The notes under the pieces are model-generated. The model saw only the letters and a list, made by a program, of their open reading frames with translations, was not told the DNA's origin and made no database searches. From the NCBI GenBank assembly GCA_951640165.1, contig OX621249.1:24781201-24845200 (forward strand): DNA of 64,000 nucleotides. The letters run 5' to 3'. The position numbers and the translations under genes are program-made. Source of the DNA: Pseudoips prasinana (lineage: Eukaryota; Arthropoda; Insecta; Lepidoptera; Nolidae). Below, one piece after another: positions 21,773 through 34,038 of the stretch (position 1 is its first letter; each line of letters opens with the position of its first letter).

Positions 21773-24125
21773 TTTAACGCTAAATTTGAAAACATAATAG
21801 CTTCGAGTTGGCAATTACATTATATTCGGCCAAGTGATGGCTACAACTGTGATACTTTCATCCATTCATTTATTCTTTTGTACGTAACATCTACTTCATC
21901 TAGTTCTAGTATTTTGTATGTAATGCTTTGGAAATATTTCTTGTTTTTTGTTCAATTTGGTTGTCGGTATCTACATTTAAATTGAAATCGGTTTGTTTTT
22001 CAAAATAATAATTATTAACACATAACCTAGTCCATCTATTAGTCTCGTAACAGATGTTTTTGAGTAATGAATTATATAAGAAGTTGAAATAATTAAAATT
22101 ATATAAATTAGTATATGGCGCCGACCAAATGACGCTTCGTGTCCAGAATTTTGCTATTAAAATATTTCTTAAAAGCTACTAAACTGACATTTACATATAA
22201 TTTTAAATGTCTTATGTATCATTTCTAACGTCTAATGTTGTACTCTCGAGGATAATCCGAAGAACCACTGCTAAGATCTTAGGCCAAATATTTCGTGACT
22301 ATGACATTGCAAACAAAAGTAATTATAAGTAGTTATCATAATTTTGTATAATGAAGATAGATTGGCAGTTTTATCGATCAATATCAATCACACACAGTAG
22401 TAAAATTATTTTATGGTAGTTGATATACGCAGAAATGCAATGCAAACATTATAAAGATTGTGAATCTATAGATTTTTATTAAAATGCATAAAATACTCAT
22501 GTTTTCATATACAGTAAAATAAAAAATCGATTCTAATTTAGTTAAATTAGGGATTTATTCAGATAAAATCAATATCATTATTTATTATTAAATGAACAAA
22601 TAATTATTTATGCGTACTTATTGTCACCGGCAATACACTTATAATTTACAATTATTACAATCCATCACACTTCATCGGTAGACTTCAGAGCTTGTTAAAG
22701 AAACCAGCAGGTGGTTTAGAAGACATTTCCTCGATAGTACCTATGTTACACCTAAAAATATGAATCTAAATTAGAAATGAGTAGTGTCACAAATTTTTCA
22801 TATCATTAACTACACATATTTGTTATATGACAAAAGACACGATATTTCATAGACAAGATGTCAAATTATAAGGCATTTCCTGTATTATAATAAATTTTCA
22901 GTGAACTTTATTGGACGGAAACATGTCAATAATATATTAACAATTTGCCTTATTCTGTCACAAAGTCTCCTACTAATTTCGCTGTATGGTAAAAGACATA
23001 ATGTCAAGCGAAATTCGCCCTTACTGACATAGAGATCACCTTGTAACTAATTTCAGTTTGGGTTCCAGCGTATTTTGACTGTTGTTATTTATGACCGAAA
23101 TTAATTGCATCAGAATATCTATGTGGAAATATTAATTTTATGTTTCCTTTGTGAATACATTTACTTGCATAACATATTTAAATCAATTTTACTGGTGACA
23201 AATGTATGTCTGCTAAGTGGGTCAAAAATAGTTGGAATTAATATATAAATCTAGATGTCTTACAATTTATGGAACCTGCCCTGCTTTTTGGGTTCCATGC
23301 CCTAAGGGTGCCAACGGGAGCTATCATCACATGAACGGTTATAGGTACACAGTTAAAATATTGGCAGAGTGTGTTGGTTTAGTTTAGTTTTATTGAGCGA
23401 TTGGTTTCCGCACTTCGCCTCCTAATTGGGCCATTGTTCGTGAACTTATTTGGCTACTGGAACAATTCCAGTTCCATCCAGAAGACCAGGAGACCACGAA
23501 AGCTTGGCTTGACGGTGTGTGTTTCTTTATTGTTATTACAATAATAACAAATAAAAAAATCTAAAAGGTAGTCCATATATAATAAATAAACTTCTATTTG
23601 TGTTTAAACTCGAATCAGTTGTATATTTTGAAACTTAATAAATAGATACATTAAATTTTCACAGATCTTTAATAATCCATATGAAAATACATATTATAAT
23701 AAAAAGTAAGGTTATAAATAATTGGATTTTTGTGAATAAACCACCACAATTATATACCTACATTACAAATCCTTACAATATTTTGGGGCGTCTCTTATTA
23801 CTTTTAAGGAAGTTTTCAAAAGAGTACCTCGTGTTAAATCTTGTACGTCTGTACAGAACCCTTCGGTTGAAAGTGTGACTCGCACTAAAGTGTCAGTTTC
23901 AGTTGTAGTCAATAGATTACTGGGCGGCTTCAATAACTGTGACACTTATCGTAAATAAAAGTAATCACTGCCAATTCGATAAAGTAGAAGAAGTAGAACG
24001 ATAGTTTCCACTATAATGTCTTCACCAAGACGTTTAGATGCATGTGGTCTTATAACACTTCCAGAAGAGACATTTAATAACGTAGAACGGGTAGAATAGA
24101 GACGGGAACAAAATTAATCGTATGC
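21771..24125. other. Unassigned AT-rich sequence
   Basis: No repeat family found elsewhere in the window and no coding frame of note, apart from a possible 5S-SINE tail fragment at 23885-23945 (CTGGGCGGCTTCAATAACTG). A CCGCACTTCGCCTCC patch near 23405-23530 is unidentified. Confidence 0.45.
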
Positions 24126-25090
24126 ATGGATATTGTCCTCACCTCTATCCAGCCCTGGAATTCTATTCACCACAGGAATTGTTTTCACCCCGGTTTACTG
24201 TTACGCTATTTCTCAATACGTAAATTGTTTTCTGAAGACAGATTACGTTATTTCTTATTATTCCATCATACGTTCTCTATGTCACCGGTCTCTATTAGTA
24301 GACTTAGTACTTAATTTTCATTTATCTCGGTCTAGCACCGCTATTATTTTCCTTCAGCTCATCCATTAGTAGGTTCGGTACTTCATTTTAATTTATTTCC
24401 GCTTAATATTATTTCTTTTACTTCTTTGTTATTTTCCTTTATTCCATCCACTAGTAGGCAAAGTAATTAATTTTACTCCTTTTCCTACAGATTCTTATAC
24501 ATTAGTAGATTTAGTACTTAAATTTCATTTATTGCTGTATATTGCCCTATATTTTACTTTCTTGTTATTTTTAACGTTGTTCTTTTCTTTCAAATAATCC
24601 ATCAGTGGACAGTGTAGTGCTTACTTAACTTTATTGATACGGTTTGATTGATTTGTATATTTAGTACTTAATTTTATTGTATCTTCATCCAGTGCCGTTT
24701 CTTTTATTTCTTTGCTAGATTCAATATTATTTTTTTCCTTTTGTCCTCTTTCAGTCCCTCCAGGAACAGTATTCACCCCGTTCTACTATTACGCTATTGC
24801 TTAGTACGTAAATTAAAGACTGGTACCAGTCTTATTTCTGAAGTCAGGTTACGTTATATATAAGTATACATGATATAAATTGATAAATTCCATGTATACG
24901 TTCCGTTGTACTTATTAGTAGGTTTAGTACTTAATTTGTTCTAAACCTACTAGTACTTAACTTAATTTTATTGTTTTTTTATTTCCTCGCTAGTCTTCAC
25001 ATTATCTTTTCCTTTTAGTCCTCCTCAACTTAATAATTAATTTACATTAATGTCTGTCTATTACCGTTTCTTTTACTTTCCTTTTATTCA
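24126..25090. repeat. Degenerate nested tandem array
   Basis: TTAGTAGRTTTAGTACTTAATTT-like motifs recur at about 24294, 24366, 24450, 24503, 24650 and 24907. A larger unit (TTCACCCCG.T.TACT.TTACGCTATT...AGTACGTAAATT) recurs at about 24184 and 24772, roughly 590 bp apart, suggesting two levels of duplication. Confidence 0.65.
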
Positions 25091-25564
25091 ATTCATGGAT
25101 GAAATTCCTTCTACATCTGGTATATCACACACTTATAAAAGAACTATACATATTTGTCATTACACCTCTATCTTTATTCCCTCCTAATGTTTCATACCAA
25201 TTAAATAAATTGAAGTAACCTGATAAAATTAGATACCAGGTAGCATTATAGTAATAAAAATACTAAAGAAACCACTTAATTTTATAACAGTGACAATGTA
25301 TAATAGTTACTTTGGCTACTGCAGTATGGGTGGGCTGATTCTCTATTTTAGGACGCGACAACTTGCTACCATAAATAGAGAAAAAAATACTTTTTGGACA
25401 ATTAATATCGGATGTTCCCTTGATCTATCATTAGATAGTTTTTTGTTATATTTACTGTCTTGTTGTTAGTTCGTATAACGTTTGATTGTGGACAGTTGGG
25501 TGACCTTCTCGTATAGAAAACGCACTGTTTTTCTTTAACTTGCTTGTTACTAGATTATTATTTA

Positions 25565-26110
25565 GGATACAGCAGACTATTTTTAGCAAAGCTTAGACTA
25601 CTTAATATCTGGGTTATGTAACATTAAACAAGTTGAGGATGAGTATATGTGGATGTGGATAAATTATCGCTCTCAATAGACACTGAGCTTAATCAGCTTA
25701 TTATTAAAGTACTACATAGAGGATGCAGACTATTATAGCAGAGCTCATACTGTCCTCAATATCAGGGTTATGTAACATAGATCAAGTTCTTTATGAGGAT
25801 AATTTGTCGCTCTATATAGACATTTAGCTTAATCCGCTTGTTATTAAAGTACTACATAGAGGATGAAGATTATAGCAGTCTACATACTGTCCCTAAAATC
25901 TGGGTTATGTAACATGGAACAAGGTCGTTATGAGGAATGGTTGTGCTCTTTATAGACTCTTAGCTTTAGTTTGATGTAACATCATAAAACCTCATTATGA
26001 GGATAAGTTATCCCTCTGCATAGACACTTAGCTTAATCAGCTTGTAATTAAAGTACTACATAGAGGACGCAGACTATATGCACCCAGAACTCATACTGTT
26101 AAGACTTCGA
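25565..26110. repeat. Degenerate tandem array, about 140 bp unit, about four copies
   Basis: AAAGTACTACATAGAGGA occurs at 25706, 25846 and 26050. Each is preceded by AGCTTAATC.GCTTGT.ATT and followed by CTCATACTGT-like sequence and GGGTTATGTAACAT. One unit is longer. Confidence 0.8.
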
Positions 26111-26375
26111 CTCACTAAAAAGAAGTTGCTTGGTTAGTTTTCCTAAATGTGATCATATTTAGTGATAAGGTCTCTAATTGTACTATTTTGTAACTACATC
26201 TTGACAATTTTTCGGGCTATTTCAGTTGCTTTGGTTCGCCTTCGGATTTCGACGTTACCGATTCGAAATAAAGTAAGTTTTGATGAAGAGTTGTCTATTC
26301 TTCTAATTGTTACTGCCAAAAGATATTATGATATTTTCTATTTATTCAGGGTCTGAACATCAGTTGTAAAACCGA

Positions 26376-26535
26376 CTTTTTTAGGACTATCTGTCCGATT
26401 CAGAACTATTACTAGTTTATTTGTCAGAAAAATACCAATATCTAGCTTTTTTCCCCAACTCGAGATATGAACCCAAACCTTATTAACTCCGACTTAATTC
26501 GTTAAAACTTGACCAACAAGGCCATCATAGTAAGT
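26376..26535 (-). mobile_element. SINE-C (tRNA-like), degenerate
   Basis: On the minus strand GGCCTTGTTGGTCAAG and GGGTTCATATCTCGAG resemble A and B boxes. The body (CTAGTAATAGTTCTGAATC...AGTCCTAA) matches 26945-27112. Confidence 0.5.
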
Positions 26536-26944
26536 ATTCTATGTTCACCATGCTTATCAACAAATTAAATTTTTCCCACGAATATAAGAATATAAGTCGT
26601 CATGTTAATTTTATTGCTCTATGGGAAATCGATGGAAATTCAAAATTAATCGTAAAACTAAAAGGAGATAGCAGTTTTACGATAAAAGCTAATATTATTA
26701 ACTGTTGACTAGAAAATTAAGTACGTAAGCTTTCGTGCAACGCTAATGATTTTATGTATTTTCTTATCTTTTTAATGTTTTATATATTAATGTTAAATAT
26801 AGTTATAACGATAACTGCTGTAATTAGAAAGTTCAAGTAATTCACCACTTCTTGATGTTTATTGGTCTTGAGATAACAAGTTCAATCTCAGATAAGGAGA
26901 TAAGGGGTTTAAATCCCTGGATCAAAAGAGTTACGAGATTTTTT

Positions 26945-27112
26945 TGTAGCTTTGATCTGTACCCTGATGGATTTAGGACTACTATAGGGTTATGAACTAT
27001 TACTGAGAATTATCTTCAATAACACTTTTGTCCCGGGATGTGAACCCAAGACTTTACTGTGGGCGGTTAAAAATGTTTAGTACCACTAAACCACTAGACT
27101 GTTTACGTCTCT
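26945..27112 (-). mobile_element. SINE-C (tRNA-like)
   Basis: On the minus strand TAGTGGTTTAGTGG (A box) and GGGTTCACATCCCGGG (B box) are followed by CTCAGTAATAGTTCATAACC and AGTAGTCCTAAATCC, shared with the copy 570 bp to the left. Confidence 0.6.
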
Positions 27113-27625
27113 GCTTATAAGTTTACGTAAATAAAAATATTTTAACTGATCGGATGGCCTTCTAAACTAATATTAGGTACAAAAATTATGTGTATGATTG
27201 TTTTTAATTGAAAAGCTCAAAAACTATTCAACTGATTTTAAATATTCTTTCACGTATAGAAACCACATCATCAGCGAGTAATTTAGATTAAAAAAAATTG
27301 AAATACCTACAAATATTGCATTGTAACTTAATTGTTAAATAACGAATTAAAATTTCTATACATCTATGTGCAATCGTAAATTAAAATTAATTTATATAAA
27401 AATTATATCGATTCTATCCTTTACACCCTAAAACTAATTTAAATGTCATTAAATGTCTCACCAAAGTTCGTACGAAAAAAAAGGGTACTATAGGTATTCC
27501 TTTTCTGTTCATACGAACTTAGGAGAGAGATAGAACTGACAATCTACTAAAACTGAGCATTTATGTGACTCGGGCACATAATTACGCATCAGATCATACG
27601 TGCCACTTAATTTTACTCAGTAATT
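27113..27625. other. Unassigned AT-rich sequence
   Basis: No repeat family or gene recognised. Confidence 0.45.
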
Positions 27626-27815
27626 CGCTGTGTGGTGACAACAACGAATATCAGAATATAATTACACCATCTCATCCCGTGGGACCGAACCGAGAAAGTA
27701 TCTACCAGAGGACGGACAGCAGCTTCCTTCTGAGTACTATGACCACCAAACTGCGATCAAGTATTCATCCAAGATGTTTCTTGTGGGAGGCTTTTGTCCA
27801 GCAGTGGACTACTTA
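27626..27815 (+). mobile_element. RT 3' fragment D2
   Basis: TGTGTGGTGAC, ATCTACCAGAGGACGGACAGCAGC, and GGAGGCTTTTGTCCAGCAGTGGACT give the same order as 61757-61995 inverted. It ends on the 'EAFVQQWT' codons. Confidence 0.65.
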
Positions 27816-27832
27816 TAGCTGTTAAGATGAAT

Positions 27833-28267
27833 TCGAGCGAATCTAAAATAAGAATACTAAAGCTGTTCTATCCTTTCATAAGCTCAATTAGAAAAATATG
27901 CAATTGTGACTTGACATAGCCGTTTTAAAGACATTAAAATTAGCTTAGTAAGTGTTGCACAGAATTGGAGGCAATGTGGATGATTCGGCAAGTAAAACTC
28001 TACCGAAAAATAATGCTTCAAAACGTCTACGTCTAGTATGTCAAGTCGAACACGAACAGTTTGTTTGCACAGCATAGAAAGGGTTAACTGTCGAAAGCAA
28101 CCTTAAAACTAATTCTGTTAAGTATTCGGCAAGTCACTCACTAAGTACAATTGCTTTTGAGTTATATTTCTTTACTATTTAGAGGTTTCACGCTATGCCA
28201 TGAATCTGGTTTCTTTGGATGAGCCACTTTACACATAACACGAAATGTTCTAGTATAAATTATCCTA
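27833..28267. other. Unassigned AT-rich sequence
   Basis: No repeat family or gene recognised. Confidence 0.45.
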
Positions 28268-28642
28268 TCCTACTAATATTATAAACGCGAAAGTTTGTAA
28301 GTATGGATGGATGTTTGTTACTCTTTCTCGTTAAAAACTACTGAATAGATTTTAATGACACCTTACAATAATATAGCTTATACATCAGAATAATACATAG
28401 GCTACAATTTATAAAGATATTGTGTGAATTGTCCAAAATATGACAATAAGTGTCAAGTAAGTAGTAAAAAATCTACCATTTGCGAGTTATTCCGGCGTGC
28501 CCTGCTAAAACCGCTACAGGTACACATTCTAATAATATTATAAATGCGAAAGTTTGCGAGTATAGATGAATGTATGTATATTTGTTACTCTTTTACGCCA
28601 AAACTACTTTGACGGGGTTAAATCACGGGGCGCGGCTTGTAG
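28268..28642 (+). mobile_element. Dimeric Helitron-like element
   Basis: Two Helitron-like units lie head to tail. Unit 1 starts at 28268 with TCCTACTAATATTATAAACG; unit 2 starts near 28528 with TCTAATAATATTATAAATGC. The junction (GGCGTGCCCTGCTAAAACCG) is also present, inverted, in the element at 60149-60539, so the dimer itself has moved as one unit. The CTAG terminus is mutated here (GCTTGTAG). Confidence 0.65.
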
Positions 28643-29080
28643 GAAGATAAAAGTAATGGGATCTGCCGTTACATTGCAGAAATCCATAATATTAAAAATA
28701 AAAAATAATATGTAGCATTAGTTCCGCCAATAGTAAGATTAATCTAGCCGGGTTGCAATATGCACCGCCCTCCCGCTCGCAAAAAATATGCACATGCAAG
28801 AAGGACAATATAAAAATGCAAATTATATGCACCGGTACGATACCCAACACGTGCTTCAGTCCTCCACGGATCATTATCAAGGCATGCTAACTCGTCGAGT
28901 CGAGTCATTCGAGCATTCGATGAGTTAGCTAACAAGCATGCTGCTCACCTGATGTTGAGCGGTTTCCGTTTCTGGCCAGAAATGGTCATTTTTTCCACAT
29001 CTCATGGTTAAATAATGGTCTACCACCGTGCGTTTCACATGAAACTTTTTATCGAGCTCTACCACTCTGTTAAATCAATT
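28643..29080. other. Unassigned sequence
   Basis: Contains a GC-richer interval (28745-28935) with short overlapping frames and a CGAGTCGAGTCATTCGAG motif. Nothing recognised. Confidence 0.4.
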
Positions 29081-29195
29081 AACGGCAGAGGTTTCCGATC
29101 TAGTGTGACATGGCAACCTTCGGCTTACGAGGGTCCATGGGGACGGTGATCATTTATCAAATGACACTTCCTCGTTTGCCTTGAACAAAAAAAAA
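29081..29195 (+). mobile_element. LINE 3' end family G, degenerate
   Basis: GGCAACCTTCGGCTTACGAG, GTCCATGGGGACGGTGATCA, TTTATCAAATGACACTTCCTCGTTTGCC, then poly-A. It aligns with 42110-42229. Confidence 0.55.
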
Positions 29196-29517
29196 CTAAT
29201 ACTAAAAACTTACGCGTTGCCTACCATTCTCCCGACCCCGATCAACTCTCACCTAGGACCACATCATTATCATTATAAATAATAAAATAAAGGTATGAAA
29301 CGACCTCATACTTTTATCATTTATCAAGTGAATCAAACTAATTAATGACTTCTCTTTCGTTACGATCTTGGCAGAGCGGTTGCGGTCACATCGAGGCATC
29401 CACGTCGCGGCATCGGTGGGAAAGGTGGACACAGCTTTCCGCACGACCTCCCGCCCAATTAATGACGTCTTCTCCCAAAACAATGGCAACACTGAAAAAT
29501 TAATGTAGAGTTTAGTA
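29196..29517. other. Unassigned sequence
   Basis: A moderately GC-rich patch at 29370-29470 with no recognised repeat or gene. Confidence 0.4.
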
Positions 29518-29705
29518 TCATTATGTCAGCCGAATGACGTCCACTGCTGGACAAAGGCCTCCTCAGAAGATTTCCACAGTGGATTGTGTCCGACTGTCTA
29601 TCATATTGGATATGCCATAATCGCGACGCTTAGCAGACGGGTTGGCGATCGCAGTATGATTGTCATCAATTGTCATCTGGTAGATATTCCATCGGGACGA
29701 CTTCT
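29518..29705 (-). mobile_element. RT 3' fragment D2
   Basis: GTCAGCCGAATGACGTCCAC, TGCTGGACAAAGGCCTCC, ATAATCGCGACGCTTAGCAG and TTGGCGATCGCAGTATG follow the order seen at 41350-41600 and 61757-61995. Confidence 0.7.
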
Positions 29706-29840
29706 ACGAGTTTAGTATTATAATAATTTAGCTTCAATATTATACATTTGGCTAGGAAGAGAGACAGAAAAGGTAAGAGTTGATGCATCACAGGGGGATC
29801 CCTTAAACCTTTATCTGAGTCCCAAGCCGTGTAGTGTAGT

Positions 29841-29900
29841 CGTGGTAGAGGAGGGAACACTCGACAGACTCTGATGTCGATTCATTCCTCCTCTACCACG
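29841..29900. repeat. Hairpin with 14 bp perfect stem
   Basis: CGTGGTAGAGGAGG at 29841-29854 and its exact inverse at 29887-29900, separated by 32 bases. Confidence 0.85.
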
Positions 29901-30344
29901 CGATGGACCCGGTTTTCGCACGGTGAATGCGTAGAATTCTAAGAATTGGGTCTTTTAATGCCGAAGTTGATACACACAATCACACAATGTTCACCCTTCC
30001 ACAAAACATTAAGAGGAGAACACAATTTATCAGGATAAAAACTGTATGAATTTAACGATGGAACTTCATAATTTTATCAATCGAATCACTTATTTTTGAC
30101 GCCTTATCCCAAAAAATCTTATTGTGGCAAGACTCGTTTTTTAGTCAGACAAATGTTTGTAATAATGTTTTAGATAAAGCACTTGGTTTCAACGCTTCTT
30201 TATATCAGTAGCAAATATCGAGTTTTAAAGTTTCTAAACGACCAAAAAAACATTCAATATAATATGAGATTTTTATTGGCTGTCACTATAATAATTTTAG
30301 TTATTGCAGACAAGCCAACTTTTAAAGCTTTTAGTATAAGAACT

Positions 30345-30956
30345 AAAAAAAAACGGTCAAGTGTGAGTCAGACTCGGGCATGTAGGGTTCCGTACCATCT
30401 AATCTTACTAATATTATAAAAGTTTGTGAGTGTGTATGTTTGTTACTTCTTCACGCAAAAACTACCGAACGGTTTTTGATGAAACTTTCTAGTAATATGG
30501 CTTACATATCCGAATTGCAGATAGATTATAATTAATAACGTTTAACACGGGTAAAACCACAGCTAGTCATCTATAAAAACGACAAAAAGCATGTGTTTTA
30601 TTTTAATATAATTATATTTTATTTTTAAAGCGAATATAACTGAATATTCCGTGAATATTTCAGGCTTTTACATGTTACCGTTATCAATATCGAGAAAAAA
30701 CGGGCAAAAAAGTCACGAGTCACGTTTATTGTATGGGAGCCCTCTTAATTATTTATTGTATTCTGTTTTCTTAGAAAACATAATTTATTTGTTGTTATAG
30801 CGATAACATAAATACGTCATTCTGTGAAAATTTCAACTGTCTATCTATCTACTATATACTATCTATCACAGTTCATGAGATACAGCCTGGTGACAGACAG
30901 ACAACCGCGTCTTAGTTATAGGGTCCCGTTTTACCTTTTCGGTACGGAACCCTAAT
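30345..30956. mobile_element. Repeat with TAGGGTTCCGTACC inverted ends, carrying a nested Helitron
   Basis: TAGGGTTCCGTACC at 30383-30396 is matched inverted at 30941-30954. The outer sequence CAAGTGTGAGTCAGACTCGG recurs in the related copy at 47782-47998. The body carries TTTCAACTGTCTATCTATCT and AGATACAGCCTGGTGACAGACAG. Class not certain. Confidence 0.6.
30403..30566 (+). mobile_element. Short Helitron nested in the GTTCCGTACC repeat
   Basis: Begins TCTTACTAATATTATAAAAG after A and ends AAAACCACAG + CTAG before T. Internal GTTACTTCTTCACGCAAAAAC matches other members (28.6, 50.9, 61.2 kb). 164 bp. Confidence 0.75.
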
Positions 30957-31700
30957 GATTAAATTTGATTACTTTTTTATGTATGATTAACTGTAATTGT
31001 CTTTTCCAACACATCTCAACACCGCAATCACCTCAATCATATTTATTAAAATACTTATTGTTATATTTAACGAACGCACTCATCACCCAATCTCACATCA
31101 TTATAATTTTACTATAATTGTTATCTTAAACTTAAATAAAAACATTGCATTCAAAGAATTTTAAATCCCCTTAATCCAATACTTTTTGTCTCTTTGTAAC
31201 TCCGAGGCATGTATTATCTGTGTAACTTTCCAACTTAACTATGTTTTTAGAAGGTCGTCAACGTTTTGCAAATCATTCCGTCTAATTAAAAAGCTGATTG
31301 CATTTAATTTTAGTAGTTAAGTGAATGATTTTAAAATTCTTTAGTAGTAACAAAAGATAGGCAATTATGGAAGGATTTATTCTAAGTGGTTATTGTACAA
31401 TTATTTGTGAAATAAACTTATTATTATATTATTATTATTTTTATTTATTTGTCCTCCCTTTTAGAGGGGAAAGTTTACTTGACATACGGGCCGTAGCCAA
31501 GCACGCCAAGCTACGTAAAGAAACCTGATGAAATTGTGGACGAAGTTAAAATTTTTCTTGTAATACGGCAAGTGTTTAGAATCGTGGCTTTCTGTATTAA
31601 GTGGATATTTTTATTATTATTATTATCATGGTGTTAACTTGTTTTGATACCGGAGTGGATTGTTGAATATTCGTTATTGGTCAAGTGTGTTATTATTAGA
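30957..31700. other. Unassigned AT-rich sequence
   Basis: No repeat family or gene recognised, apart from an A/T simple region at 31415-31445. Confidence 0.45.
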
Positions 31701-32020
31701 CTAGCTGTGCCCCGCGGTTTTACCCGCGTTAAACTTTATAAATTATCACAGCTCCTCTCCCGTAGGTGATAGCGTAATAATATGTAGCCTATATGTTGAC
31801 CCGACCTCTTAGTAATATTCATGCAAAATTTCAAGTAAATCTATGCAGTACTTTTTGAGTTTAGCCTGGACATACATACAGACAAACAGACACACAGACA
31901 AAAATTCTAAAAACTATATTTTTGGCTTCAATATCGATTGTAGATCACGCCCCAGGTATCCTTTAAAAAAATATTCAATGTACAGTTTTCGCATTCCTAC
32001 GATTTTATTATATGTATAGA
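31701..32020 (-). mobile_element. Helitron-like element, 320 bp
   Basis: On the minus strand it begins TCTATACATATAATAAAATC after A and ends CGCGGGTAAAACCGCGGGGC...CTAG before T. A CGCGG/CCGCG hairpin lies eight bases before CTAG. Nearly the same length and sequence as 37163-37473 in opposite orientation. Confidence 0.85.
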
Positions 32021-32141
32021 TTAGTTGCGTCAAATCCTAGTTCTTAAGACGGGGCGTTAATGACAGGGACAGTTTCCATACATTAGCTTAATCTTTCCTT
32101 GATTTTTAAGAGAACTGTGCCTGTGCTAGTGTCATATTGAT

Positions 32142-32403
32142 GGCACTGGTGGCGTAATTGGCAAATGCTTGCTTTTCACGCCGGAAGTCGTGAGTTCGTT
32201 TCCACCCAGGCCAGATATTTGTGTGCAAGAAAATGTATGTTTGTCCTGAGTCTGGATGTAATTATCTATATAAGTATGTATTTACAAAAGAAAAGTAGTA
32301 TGTGTAGTACCTATATCAGTTATCTGTTTTCCATAGTATATCTCTGCTAAGTTTGGAAACAGATGGCCGTGTGTAAATAATGTCCCAGGATATATTATTA
32401 TTA
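32142..32403 (+). mobile_element. SINE-B (tRNA-derived)
   Basis: GTGGCGTAATTGGC (A-box region) and GTGAGTTCGTTTCC (B-box region) are followed by the body GTCCTGAGTCTGGATG and the tail GTCCCAGGATATATTATTATT. Confidence 0.8.
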
Positions 32404-32454
32404 AATATGTTTTTTGTCGCTGGAGACATTGCATATGTGTAATTTTCGGACACA

Positions 32455-32586
32455 AATCACACCCAAGCTGGTAAAACTATTTATGATTTCAGGGTGCCAC
32501 AAATAATGGAATCGAACCCGGATTACGAAGTCGCTACGCCATGGCGAGAGTGGTGAATACTTTAGCCAAAGCGCCACACTCAAGTC
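32455..32586 (-). mobile_element. tRNA-derived SINE, separate family
   Basis: On the minus strand GTGTGGCGCTTTGGCTAAAG (A box) and GGGTTCGATTCC (B box) are spaced like a tRNA with a long variable arm (CTCGCCATGGCG). Single copy here. Confidence 0.55.
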
Positions 32587-33179
32587 AAAAGTTTTTATTA
32601 GTTAAAGTTCAACAAGTTCAGTTTGTCTATGATGACGATTTTTTTGTGTTTATGACACTATTTTTCACGTGTCAAATAATCATTAAGTATTAAGAAATGA
32701 GTTTTTGTTTACATGACCTTATTTGTATTACAAATTGATGATATATGTATGTACCTATATATCTATATATGATCATAGATATTAAAATATTAAATGGTTA
32801 TCGTTTTTCTTCACAATATAAATTTTACACGAAAAAAGTAAGGGAAAATATAAATAACAAATACGGTTTATAAAACGTAAAACCGACTTCTTCGACTTTC
32901 TTTCACCATTCTGCCATCAAATACCCATAGCCTGTGTTTATAGAAATAATTGAATGTAATTGAATTTAATAATCTCTAATAGTTATTATTGATTATTAAA
33001 CAAAAACGGCTCACAAACAACATATAAATCGCGCCACATGCTTAAATTTTATTTACTAGAATGTTAAAAAAGTTTATAGTAAATGATAACATCCTTATTT
33101 TTTAAATCTGCATTAAATATTATAATCATCATGTTTTACAATATTTCCACAATAAAACTCCATATTTTATGTAACCATT
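32587..33179. other. Unassigned AT-rich sequence
   Basis: No repeat family or gene recognised. Confidence 0.45.
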
Positions 33180-33430
33180 CACTAAAACAAGAACAACACA
33201 TGTACGCAATAACAATAATGACTATATAAAAAGAAAAGCACCTGTTTACATTGCGCAGGGGCATCTAAATAACCCTTAAATGCAAAGAGTAACGAGGCGC
33301 CGGGACCGAACACCGCGTAAATCAGGCCCCGAACAAGTGCCAAATAATTTCGCCAAATTTTATTATAACAATAAAGTACCGCGGACGTTTTTGAGCCACA
33401 AATTTGCCCGCTCAAAACAAAATATTCCTT
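33180..33430. promoter_or_regulatory. Candidate regulatory element (weak)
   Basis: A single-copy, compositionally balanced island in very AT-rich DNA. It includes CCTGTTTACATTGC (forkhead core TGTTTAC at 33243-33249), GAGGCGCCGGGACC, and AACAATAAAG near 33367. No repeat family and no coding motif. Motif presence alone is weak evidence. Confidence 0.25.
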
Positions 33431-34038
33431 GAACTTTTGCGTTTTAAATTTTTTTCTTCTTCTGATGTCATGAAATTTACTAGCGTTTTTGGTTCGTCAC
33501 GTCTTGTTAGCGGGTTATTTTTAGATTATTTGTGATCTTTTGTGCACGCGAATAAAAAGCTAAGCATTATTTTTAATTAAATTAATTGCCTTATGAATGT
33601 CGGATTTCAAATAATAAATTCAGAAGGCAAGAAATGTTAAGTATATCCACAAAAAGCGATACAAGTTGGTTATATATCCAACTTTTTATACAATAATTAA
33701 TATTTTAAAAACATATAGTCGACTTCATCGTCTCTTTAAGACAATGCTTTAGATTTAAGTATATTTGTTTTAATTCTATTACTATTTGACAAGCATATTA
33801 TTTTTGTCTTTTTCTAAATTATAAAATTTGAAAATTCATCTGTAATTTTACAATTACTTACGCCGTTACTTTAATTTAAAATAAATAATACCTCAAGCAT
33901 ATTGAATAAAATAATACATATATCAAAATTGGTTCACGAAGGACTAAGAAATCCCGCAACATACTCGTACATTCAAAAAACATGTACCTACAATCGCATT
34001 CTCCCCGTCATTCGGAGTCAGTTAAAAACTAGAATTAA
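33431..34038. other. Unassigned AT-rich sequence
   Basis: No repeat family or gene recognised. Confidence 0.45.

Noticed and set aside
21548..21985. 145 codon open frame
   Set aside because: The middle is a (YI)n run translated from the (TA)n microsatellite and the start lies in the Helitron.
25565..26110. CRISPR-like spacing of AAAGTACTACATAGAGGA
   Set aside because: The sequence between motifs is also repeated, so this is a degenerate tandem array.
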